DNA of 64,000 nt from Callipepla californica brunnescens. Taxonomy: Eukaryota; Chordata; Aves; Galliformes; Odontophoridae. Numbering within the stretch: position 1 is the stretch's first letter; the number at the start of each line of letters is the position of its first letter. A model generated the notes under the pieces. The model did not search any database and had not been told where the DNA came from. It was given only the letters and a program-made list of their open reading frames with translations. The translations under genes were made by a program, and so were the position numbers. The stretch covers positions 24,113,368 through 24,177,367 of the forward strand of contig JALIRH010000004.1 of NCBI GenBank assembly GCA_023055505.1. The letters run 5' to 3'. Positions 31,201-42,311 of the stretch are shown here, piece after piece.

Positions 31201-32330
31201 AGCAGTGTCTGGGAAACTGTGTATTATGCATGTTAAAAAGTGCTATTGGTTGTTTTTCAGAAATATGAATATTTTAAAGCAACAATTAATTGAATTGTGG
31301 GAACAAGAAAATCATCTTACTCTGGTTCCAGGATATACTGGTAATATAGCAAAGGTAATCCAGTTAACAGATAGCTGTTCCTTTTGTACATGTGGATGCT
31401 ATTTACTCTAAACTACTGAAGCCTCAAACTGTGTCAGCTGTCAGTATTTTTCACCACTGCCCCAGGTATATTGTGTAGTCCTTACAGAAATCCCAAGTTC
31501 TAATAGTAGTGTGGTTTAGAATGCTTGTGATTCATTTTTATCTTTTTTTTTTTTTGTCCTTTATAACCTATCTCCTTCATCAAGTTTAATAAAATAGTAG
31601 TAAGCCTTCTTGTTTAAAAGAGTTCTGCTGTCTTTCCCTGTCGGGAATTTTGACTTCTCTGAGGGCAATTAAAACTGTCATAGTCTCAGACAGCTGAGAT
31701 GCAGAAGAATCAACTCTCTCTTCTGTCCTGTGTTTGTTAAGTGAGCAAAGAAACCCTAAGTTGATGGCTTTTGAAAACTAGTCCCATGGTGCTCATAAGC
31801 CTAGCATAAAAAGTTGTTCATGAAAACATGAACTAAAAATGATCCTGAACTTGTGGATGGTATTAAACCTGACCTAAGCGTAATTCTTATATCGGGATGT
31901 TGGTGGATTAACCTGTCTCAGACATACAGTTGATATTACTGAGGTAGGTAACGTGACAAACTCTTTGTCGTTTTTGTTCCCTTCTAGCATGTAAGTGCTT
32001 ATTTATTCCAGCTACGCTGACATGATTGAGAAATGTGCTTCTGTGGTGAAACAGTCCCCTAAAATGATCCTGAAATACGTACTGTTTCTGAAAGCCTTCT
32101 GAGAAATATTGGTGGAAGAGAACTGGACTGTCAAGCTGTTTAATGGAACCACTAACGACATCCTAACATGATCTGACATCTTGTTGACTGACAGCAAAAT
32201 AACCAACGAGAGCAATCAGCATTAAGAGCTTTTAAGTGTTTATTAACACGGACTCCAAAATGCAGGACTTTCTTCCAACTATATTAAAATCAGCTATGAA
32301 ATATTTAGTTAGTTATTTGTTTTATTTGAA
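28291..32330 (+). repeat. Segmental duplication, copy 2 (5'-truncated KATNBL1 3' region)
   Basis: Direct-orientation copy of 308-6856. The offset shrinks from about 27983 at the left end to 25632 at the stop codon, because copy 2 lacks several blocks present in copy 1. In their place, 29178-29304 holds about 130 bp with no match in copy 1. Identity is visibly lower in the left part than over about 29500-31500. Confidence 0.9.
28924..32020 (+). pseudogene. Partial KATNBL1 duplicate, 5'-truncated, 3' exons intact
   Basis: Matches copy 1 exons at 28924-29145 (start missing), 29699-29817, 29987-30037, 30122-30211, 30747-30836, 31261-31354 and 31988-32020 (TGA 32018). Every remaining donor and acceptor is canonical and the frame is open throughout. 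The 41-nt exon, the intron after it and about the first 58 nt of the following exon are deleted, including its acceptor. Copy 2 also has a 9-nt in-frame loss (DSG) in the serine run and several substitutions, for example HAG for CAG in the ELACAG stretch. No promoter, CpG island or upstream exon is evident. Translation from the internal Met at 29008 would give 204 residues carrying the whole con80 domain, so a short functional or dominant-negative product cannot be excluded. I favour a decaying duplicate. Confidence 0.7.
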
Positions 32331-35300
32331 GCAGTATTGATATTGGTATTGGTTGCAATTCACAATTCCTCTGGCTATAGGTGATTTAACAACAGGAAAG
32401 CTTGTACTTCTGTACTTCACAGTTTTTGTGACAGTGAGCGTGAGTCATTAATTCAACTTCTGACCTTTAATGATCTGTAATCTAATAGCTCATTTAGTCA
32501 TATTCTCAATAAGTGGACAACTTCAAATGAGTTCCTGACAGACTGTGTAGAAGGGAGGAGGGGCCTTCCTTGTGGAAGTCATTTTTAGCTATTAATCAAT
32601 TTTATTAGATGGCCTGGGAGGTATTCAGAGGAGTTTGAAACATTTTTGTTCAATGACTTCATCAAAGATGTTTCCATTCATCACATTTAAGGAAGAAAGC
32701 TGATGTACTGATATCTAGCATCCCTGGTTTAAACCATGAAAATATTTAGTGGTGCTTTTAATCTTTTTGATGAGTTAGAGATGATAACTGATAGTAAGTT
32801 CTGTGGATTTTGTTTGTTTTCAATAGGAAGGCTGGTTTGTGATTCAGATCTTTATTCATGATGAGGGCTTAGGATCTGTAATCAGGTATCTTGGGTCCTG
32901 GTGCAAGTTTCAGGCTTTATGACAGTCGCTTGTTTCCCAGTGCATACAGATAACATGAGAAGCTTGTCTCACAAAATTAAGGATCAGTTTATTAATGAAG
33001 ATGAGATATTCCAACAGAATGGTTATGAGCTTACTGAAGAAAATCCAGAGAGTACCTTTATTAAACATTTACGTGTTGTCCTTTGTACATATTTATTACA
33101 GAAGCCCTTCCCACGTATCAAGATTTCCAAAGAAATCTAGGCAATTTAAATACGTAGTATTTGCTAATTTAGTAGAAAGTGTACCATGTGACTAAGATCC
33201 ATTTAATCATCTGCACTTAGATGCTGTGGGACATGTAATTTCATAGAGGTTGCATATGATCAGCAGCTGTGATTCTCTCAGGTAATACCTCAGTATTTTC
33301 TGAACCGTTTGGAAAGGAAACAAGGAAGTGAAGGACTTTTCCTAATAGTATGTCACTAATAAAGGTGTAGCTGAAAGGTCTAAAAAGTAATCTTTACAGC
33401 TCTGAAAATGTAATAGTTACATTTTAAGAAACTTTAATAAGAACTAGGAATCATTCAGGAGCCAAAATACTAAGACTTAGACTTGTGCTTTTTCACAGTG
33501 TGAGACATCTGTTGCACAGTTACCATCCTTTGCAACATATATTATGTTACTTTATGAAAATTGTCGACCAAGTAGTACCTGCAATTTTTCTATGAAAGTG
33601 AGTGGTAGAGTTGTGTTGGGTTTTCTCAGCACTGAGGATGTTTCTGCGTTGTTTGTACTTCTTGTTGCTTGTTTTCCATTTTGTGGAGTATTTTATGGTT
33701 TTCTCTGTTTCTTTTGTAATGAGTTGTCCTAATTGTTTATATTGTGTAGCAGTAAGGGACAAAAGAAAAATGATAAAAAATGAAGAAAACTAAAACCCCG
33801 CAGGAATGGGGATCACATTGGCAGTACTGAAATTTAGTCTTTTTAAATTGACTAGATTTCAAATTGATGTTTCTTTATTTTTGTCTACAAATTATGTATG
33901 AGTGAGTTATAAAACGTGCACCTGTCCACTCGTCAGAGCATGTATCCCTATTAATGATCTTTCTTTGAAATAACTTCAGTTCGAATATATTTGCAAAAAT
34001 AAAAACAAACAAACAAACAAAAAACTTTGCCCGTATTCTGCATATGGATTGACTAAATAAAAAATGTGTTATTACATTTTAAGTGACAAAAAGCAATTAA
34101 TATCAATTATGGGAAAAGTAGAATATCAAAAGTCCTTAATCGTTTCAGTGTCTGTAGAGGCAGGACCTTAGATCTTAGCAGATGTTTTAAACCCGGTACT
34201 GTGTGAGGATATTATACTCAAACAATGGTCTGTGGGAATAGTATTTAGTTTTAGTCTTTTTCCAGATTGAATGTAAAAGGCTCCTTCACAAATAGATGTT
34301 TTGTTTTTGTTTTTTTTAAGTTTATTTTTGTTTGTTTTAAAATCCATATGATATTATTAATCTTCTATCATCAAAAATACTTAAGATTATTCAGGAAAAG
34401 GCTATCTACTTTGAGAACTGTATTATTCCTTCAAATTATATTGGCAGTGACCCTTGTAATGCTTTAATGACAACGTAATTCCCTGTGCAAGTAGAACTTA
34501 GCTGGTTACCTCTTTTATTGATGATGCACAAAAACAGATTGGAATTAAGCTCAAGCTCATTCTTATTAAGTATTTTGTTCTGCGTGTCTGATAGGAATAA
34601 AAATTAAAAGCTGTCATTCAGCTTTTTTTTTCAGCCAAGTGGTAGTGAATATGCAAAAGAGAAAAAAACAAAATTTGGCTTTGAACTATTTCTTTAAAAC
34701 AGTGCAGTTTTGTAAATTAATATAAAACACAGTTAAACTAATTTGCAAAGAGTTCAAGATTTTTTTAAATGAATATATATATATATATTTAATATTAGAA
34801 AAGCTCACTGGAATCTTTTAAGGATTTTTTCTTTTTCCTTTATTTATTTATTTATTTTTTTTAAATCTTTTCAGTATACATGTGTAGCATTTCCTTTTGG
34901 GTTTAAGATGGTCATCATGCAGATGGAAGGACAATCCTGAGAAATAATCACTAAGATTTCACATTCCTGCAAAAATCAAGATTTGAACATCAGTACTAAC
35001 TTTGGGAGCAGGGAGGAGTGTTTGATTTCCTACCAGTCTGTTTTCTTGATCATCTGCACCTTAGATGTGGTTCAAATTGCTTCAAGTTGATAGGTGTGGA
35101 ACGTAAGAGTTAATACAGTCCTAATTTCTTCGCTATGTTGGTAAAACACTGTGAAGATGAGGGATATCTAAGTGTGGGATCAAGATTAAACCTCCTAAAA
35201 GGGTTATATTTTTTTCAATAGTAAATATTGTTATTATACAAAGAGGAGGACCTCAAATGAGTGGTGGAATAATTATTAAAAGACATGCTTTACGGTGGAA

Positions 35301-36161
35301 TAGGTGTATAATTTCCTGCCATATTTACTAAAAGCATTCAGAGAATTGAACCACAGTGTATGTGCTGAAAGCATTTAGACAGTCCTTTCATGAGAGTAAT
35401 TTCTACTTGTAGCTTTGTAGGGGTCGCTGGCAAGGTACGTGTGTGAATCGAGGGACAGCTGGTCGATATTCCTTGAGAAACTTCATCTTGTAATTTGCTC
35501 ATTGTTCTTGGATTTCATTGTACTGTTGATATCCCCCTTTTGTTTCAGTTTGTTTCCCTGATTCTCTTCACATGCTGTTTACACAGGGTTTTTTATTTTT
35601 TCCCACATATATTTGCCCTTCATTTTTATGAGGACTACAAAGGTCTTGTTGAAATGGCTCTAGCAAGTGCTTTTCAGCTGGTGCTGGCAGAAATAATTGT
35701 ATACATCACTTGAGCTTTCAAGTGTATCAGTGTTAGCAACCAGTCATTTCTATCACCAGGTAACCAGCTAATGGTGGAGAGGTCATTTGTCATGGAAAGA
35801 TCTGATTCAGTTGCGGTGCTTTCTTTGTAAGGTGTTTGTCTTCCTTTATTGTGGAATTTTTCTAACCCTGCAAGTGTACTCTGAAGAGAATATTGGAAAG
35901 GTACAGAGTCAGCCAAAGTTCGCTGGAAACATTTTAAAAACAACTTATTTACAATTTTTTTTTTGTTTAGGGGGGAAAAAAAAAGAAAAAGGAAATTTTT
36001 CTTGAGGAGCTACAGATACACTGGGCAACTTAAATCCCAGTATCTAGCCCTAAATCAATCTGCTTTCACCCACTTTATTAGTAGGAAGGAAACACACCTA
36101 AAGAATTCTGCCTCTTTCAATCTCAAATCTGTACTACATGAAATTTGCATGCTGTCCTTCA

Positions 36162-36196
36162 TATATATATGTGTGTGTGTGTGTGTATATATACAT
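36162..36196 (+). repeat. AT/GT dinucleotide microsatellite
   Basis: Alternating ATATATATGTGTGTGT followed by GTGTATATATACATAT: a compound (AT)n(GT)n(AT)n tract. Confidence 0.85.
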
Positions 36197-36294
36197 ATCT
36201 GTTCTGCACCTCTTTATATGTGATGGACTTAACTTTGTGTTAATTCCATCACTTATAAAGTAATAGACTTTAATATAAAGTGTATGAAGTATTG

Positions 36295-36366
36295 GTGATA
36301 GGTGGGTGGTTGGGCTCAGTGATCTTGGAGATCTTTTTGAACCTCGGTGGTTCTACAATTCTGTGA
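36295..36366 (+). mobile_element. CR1 3'-end remnant
   Basis: About 70 bp match the usual CR1 3' terminus: GTTGGGCTCAGTGATCTTGG, then ACCTCGGTGGTTCTACAATTC and the octamer-like ATTCTGTGA. No further 5' CR1 sequence is recognisable. Confidence 0.65.
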
Positions 36367-37489
36367 CAAGCTCCTCCCTTTTCTTGTTTTCAAAGCTATT
36401 CCACTCCATTTGTGAGCAACAGAAGTCACAGAATCTCTTTGGAAATGAGATGGTTGCCATGACAATGCTCCCCACTGCTTCGTGTCCCAGATGAGAAAAA
36501 TCATTTTTAGACTCACATGTTTCAAGGTTAGGCTACAGTGTTTTAAATTGAACAGTATAGTTAACTGAATCAAGTCAGAGATCAACACATTGTCTGCTAA
36601 AAATCTTGGTGCTGATATTTGGTTAAAACTGTTGAATAGAAGAATATTTGTTACCAAGCAATTTAATTGGCTTTATTGTTGTTCTTGTTTTTATTTATTT
36701 ATTTATTTATTTTATCAGATACCTGAGGTAAGGCTGGTGTACTAACATCAAGAAGATTGGTGTGTTACTGCATTCAACTTGTTCATAGCATCCCACTCAA
36801 ATGTATGTCTAACCTTAAAAATGAAGAGCAAGTAAAACTGGTTACAAACAGTTTTGTAGCTGTTCCTGTTTGAAAATATGAAAGTACATTTAGCCAAGGC
36901 TGCAAAGCAGTTCAGTTTCAGTTGTTTGAAGGCAAACAATTGTTTCTATGGACTGGTGTCATCCCGTGTCCTTCCCCGCTCTGCTGAGCTGTCACCTGTA
37001 TCTGTCAAAATTTGTGTTGGAAGTAACTATTCATTGAGACCCTTGTTATATTTTATACATGGTTTGCATTGTTAGAGCTTTGTTCAACCTAACAAGGAAC
37101 TCAAAAAACAGATTGCTGTATGAAAGTTAACATTTGCTTATGTTTCTGGCAACAGTACCAATCCATAAACCCCTGAATTGAATGAAGCCTTTTGAGGAGC
37201 CTGGATACGAATGTTTCTATCTTGTGCTGTACTCTGTCATAATATTTACTGGCACCTGCTGATATTTTTACACAAGCTACTAAGGTAAAGTAAACTAACT
37301 TTCAAAGTAACACTGCTTTGACCTTGCTGGAACTGATGGCTTCACTGTATGGGTCAGGTAAGAATGTTTTTCATATCCCTTACAAAAACAGTCCAGTTAG
37401 CTGTTCTGTGGTATCCAGGTTGTTTTTGCAATTAACGTCAGAGCCTGATTGTTCGATTTTAGTCAAATTCTCCCTTTCTCAAGGTAGGT

Positions 37490-37680
37490 TAATTTAAATA
37501 TTTATAATATTAAAATAAAAGCTATATATACTATAAATAATTATAATATATAAATCACATATAGATAATATATTAATTAATATTTAATTAATACAAATAT
37601 TTAATATTCTATTCGATATTTAATTTTAATATTTCATAATAAAATAAAGATAACTGTTTTTTAAATTAAAAATAAGAAGA
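37490..37680. repeat. Extremely AT-rich block
   Basis: About 190 bp made almost wholly of A and T, with repeated ATTAATTAATATTTAATTAAT-like palindromic words. Probably low-complexity sequence prone to unwinding. No gene. Confidence 0.8.
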
Positions 37681-39273
37681 GTTGCATTGGAAAAATTAAC
37701 ATAATGTTTCCTAATTAAAGACGAGCAGATTCAGAGGGATAATTGAGACCTCAGCATATTGTGGAGAAAGGAATATGGAGTCACTGCGTTGAGACTTTAA
37801 ATATCTTAATTAACATAGCTAATAAGTCAATGCAATACTTACTATTTTAAAACTTGTGTATGACAAAACCATACCTATGTAAAGTAGTCCTCCCTTGCAA
37901 TGATTACATCGTTTTCAGGGTTTTAAAAATGTTCTCAAAATCACTGATCAAGAGCAGAGCACCATAGTTACTCATAACTGCAGTATTTTCTGGAACAAAC
38001 TTGTTTAATTGTTGTTATAATTATAAAATGATGTTTACTAAAAACTGCCCAATTACTCACAGTAATTAAACCTGGCGCTTTGAGGACCTAACCGAAGGCG
38101 TAGGGAAAGGCGTTTCATTTGGGACATCTGCGGGACAGGTTGTGCCAGAGTTGCTCTGCAACTGGTCCATTTCACAACGGCACACAGCCGAGCACACCAG
38201 GTGTGGTACACTCCCTGCCCCTTACAGGGTCCCCTCGTGCAGCCTGTCACTCGTGCCCCCTGAGGGGTAATATGTAATGATTTTTGTTTTGCACAGTTTT
38301 CAGCCACATAAATTGCTACTCTTCTGAGCACAAGCGAACAACTGCTGTTACCCTGCTCTCTTCTAATTAAATGCTTCCCACTTCACTTCTGTTCTGCCAG
38401 TTCAGATACAAAGTGTTGAAACTGAAGAGAAGCAAAGAGGAAGACAGTAAAAAATGGGAGGAGTTATAGGGTGATGGAAAACGTAGAAATCAGAGGCACA
38501 AAACAAACATGTATCCCAATTTATAGCTAGGTGATAGGAAATCTGTCACCACTAAAGTCAATGTTATTTTAAATGGACAGAGTGGGAAGGTGCCTTCTGC
38601 ACTTCCATAGCATGGTATTCCAGTAAGATCTTTGTCTTCAAAGTATTATTATTTAAAAAGATACAGTACAGTAGTTTTGTACCCTAGCCAAGACTTTTAA
38701 AGTTTGATACCAACCAGAAGTTAGATACATCAAACATGGCTATCAGTGTCTTAGTGTCACCTGGGAAGGATTTTTTTTCTTTAGAGTGCCTGGCAAGATG
38801 CTATGTTTTGGTTCTAGGAGATAAACAGTGCTGATAACACACTGATGTTCATAGTTGCCTGCTGAGCCATGGCTAGTTACAGTGAAGGGCCTAAGAAACT
38901 GGGAGGAAACAGAATTAAGACAGCTGACTGAAACTGGCCAAAAGGATAATTCATTCCATATGACATCAAATGGAAAGAGTTTTGAAGGAGGTGGGAGTTC
39001 ACGATCTCTCTCTCTTTGCTGCTGAGGGGGCTAGTTGGGCATCAACGGGGAATGGTGAACAATTGCTTGCGCATCACTTGGTATGTACATTTATATGGTC
39101 ATAACTATTTTCTTTATCTTAGTAAATATTTCATCTCAACCCATGAGTTCTACTTTGCTGCTTTTTTTTTGTTTGTTTGTTTTTATTCTCTTCCTACATT
39201 CCACACGACTGTGTTGTACTGAGCCACCTGCTGGGTTAAACCACAATAATCAGAAAATCCCTGAGCTTCATAA

Positions 39274-39393
39274 TGCTCTCTAATATCTTCATCAATGACA
39301 TCAACAGTGGGATTGAGTGTACCCTCAGCGAGTTTGCAGGGGGGTTGGACAAGATGACTTTTAAGGGTCAAACAATTCTATGAATCTGTGATG
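39274..39393 (+). mobile_element. CR1 remnant with internal deletion
   Basis: ATCTTCATCAATGACATCAA through CCTCAGCGAGTTTGCAG translates to the CR1 reverse-transcriptase stretch FINDINSGIECTLSEFA. It then jumps directly to the CR1 3' end (GGTTGGACAAGATGACTTTT, then ATTCTATGAATCTGTGAT). Most of the sequence between ORF2 and the 3' UTR is therefore missing. Confidence 0.75.
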
Positions 39394-42311
39394 ATGCTAG
39401 AAGCATAGAAAATGTGTTCACCTTTTCAGTGTGACTGATGGTGCCAGAGAGAAAGTACTGCTGTGACTCCTAGTGGCCATTCACCTATACAGTAAAGCAT
39501 TGCTTGTACTTTAAAAATGAAATATCAGTGAGTTTTCAATGTTATAAATAAATCGTCCATAATACATTCTGTTACGTGTATGTATTTAATTGTGTATGCA
39601 ATATAAATCTTTGTGTGTTGTGATTTTACTGAGAATGAATGATTGAAGAACAGAAATAATGCACAGAACAAATCCATTAGTAGAGCTTACATAGGACTGA
39701 TGTGTTCCCTACATTTTAATTGTGGGGTTTTTTTTCAGTGGTAGGAAGTTCTCAAACTGGGCTGCAGGTTGGATCAAGGAGTACAAATGAGTTGGCTCAT
39801 CTTGACTCTAGTTTAGATATCATCCAGAAGTTGTCCAGATAAACAATGCAACCTTCCGATACAAAAATACATAGCAACAATTAATTACTCTATTTCAGTA
39901 CAGTTTTGATGTAAATGAGTGTTAATAAACTCTTTTTTTTTTTTAATCCAATGAAATTCAAACAGTAACCTATTGTCCAGCCTGTTCTGCTTTTGCTTTC
40001 TTTTTCTCTATTTATAGCTTTGAGGTAGTACTTCATGTTTTAATTTCATGCTTTAATGTGAATGAGCCTGAAGGAACAGCATGGTTTGGGGTTGGTTTGA
40101 TTGGTTTGCTCCTTATGCTTTAAAATCCAGTTGACTTTATATGACTTTAAATGTCATTAGCAATATAGCATCTGGTCAATTTATCTGTGCAAAATGGGGT
40201 AGTACTTCTCAGCATATGTCTCTAATTTTATAAGCAACATAAATAATTTTCTGGAACAAAACTTCTTTGCAATTGCTATGTCTATTTTCAGGTAAATAAT
40301 TTATGTATTGATCAGGGTAATTAATTTAGTTATGATATTATTTTAATCCTTATGGAAGAACTTTGTTCTTTATGATTCATGCATTCTTACTCGCAGGTGT
40401 GTTATGTCAGAGCAAAGTGCACCAGAGTAAGCACAGTGTGAAATCATGAAGATGCAATTTTGCTACCTTTCTACTTTAGAGATAATGTGTTGGAGCTGAT
40501 TTATTCACCTGGACTTGAGCAGCAGGCAAAGTACAACTGTAGAGTATGAGCTCATACACTCGTGTGCACTTGTTTCTCTGTCAAGCTTCACTGAAAGAGG
40601 TAAGGTGCCTTCCTAATGCTGTTTTCCTCGGTTGCTTTCTTAATAACTCATAACACCAATTTCAATTCTAGAACTAAATGGATCTGTGAATCATTTCAAT
40701 GGGCACTATAAATATGAGGGAAGAAAAAAGACCGACTTGCACAAAAATGCTGAAAGGAACAAACAGCTAACCTTGAAGTTCTAGATCCAAATACAGATTT
40801 CTCGAAGCTTTATAATGTTGGTGGGGTAGGTTTAGGTTTACAGTCATTTTTAATAATAATAATTTTTTTAATAAAAAGTTTCATCGAAGGGGGTAGATGA
40901 CAGTAGGAAATGCAAACACAACACAACTTAAGTGCTGTAAGGGGAAACTGTGCACTGAATTTCATGGCAAGTTATTATTTTTTTAACAGTCTCTCAATGT
41001 CAAATGGCCTACTTTGGATATAATAGGAAATTGAATGTTAATAGTAAATCAGAATTATTACTGTATAGCTGTAAGTAGAATAAGCAAATTCTGTTTTGCT
41101 GGTTTTCTGTCTGGTAAGTATAAAAATTAATTCTCAAGCCTGACTTCTATTACAGTGATATATTTTGAACATTTTAAAAAATGCACTCAACTCTTTTTCA
41201 CTCTGGAAAATTGTTTACTGGATCTGCTGCTGAACCTTTAGATTCACGAGGAATGTGGCTCTGTTGCAATGTAAACCACTGTGGAGAAAGGAGTTGGCTT
41301 GAGTAGGCTCTGTGCTGGCGCTGGCAGGAAATAAGCTCTGACCAAAGAACTCCTTGCTAGAGATGCACACTCAGCCTTCACCTAAGGGGTTTGGCTAAAT
41401 TCTAAGCAAATTTGACCTTAGAGAGCATGGGAAATGTTATGCCAATTCACTTCGAGCTTTCACTGATACAGAAATTCTTCTTCAGTCAGACTGGAATTTG
41501 CTTAGGTGAGGACCCCAATGACAGCCTGAGACTTCTTTCTGCATTGGATGAAGAGTTACTAAAAATGTAACCCAAGAAGGAGAACAAAATGAGGCCCAAA
41601 ACTCTTTTGATTCTATATATTGAAACCCCCTGTGTCTTGAGGAGATTGAAGAAAAGTGGAAAAGTTCCTTTTTTTGCTTTGTTTATTGAGCTTCTTTTTT
41701 CCAGATCTGATTTAAGCCTGTAAGTTAAGCTTGTGACTTACTCTTTACAGCTATGGATGGAAATTCATCCAGAACATTGTCCAGAACTGCTAAAGTGAAT
41801 TCCCCAGTGTATGGGAATATTCACGGTGCTAGGAAGGCATGGGATTGAATGTTGTTTGAACTACAGATAGTTGGCAGAGATAGTGCTTCTGTTTGTGCCA
41901 GCTTGTCCATCAGTGCCTCTGCTTCAATACAATTTACACATACAGGGAATAAGCAAACTTCAGTTTTGATAAATGTAAGATGTCCTTTTAAGTTATGTCA
42001 TTATTTTCTGTTACATTTTGTCACAGATAGTTAGGTAAGGGATGTGAGGTACAGTGTAAGTGACACAACATAGGGCTTCACGTCAGAACAACCACCAGGT
42101 GGAAGTAGTGTGAAACATCAGGGAAGGGAGATGCTCTTGAAAAATGGAAGAAGCTAATTTTGACAGAGGCTCACCTTGCTGAAACCAGATGTTTCAATAC
42201 CTTTCTCCTAAAAGAGAGGGAATTGTACTAAAGGTCATAAACCTTTTCATTTTCAGTTTCAGTCTGTATTGTAGCTGTGGATTGCTGCAGGAGGACTGAC
42301 TCAGAAGGAAG

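Larger units (their letters stand above)
32331..42250. other. AT-rich gene-free interval
   Basis: About 10 kb with no convincing gene. It contains simple repeats: (AAAC)n near 33999-34022, (AT)n near 34773-34790, TTTA runs near 34840-34862 and 36692-36715, an AT/GT run near 36162-36196, and an extreme AT block at 37490-37680. Two small CR1 remnants are listed separately. Confidence 0.5.
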
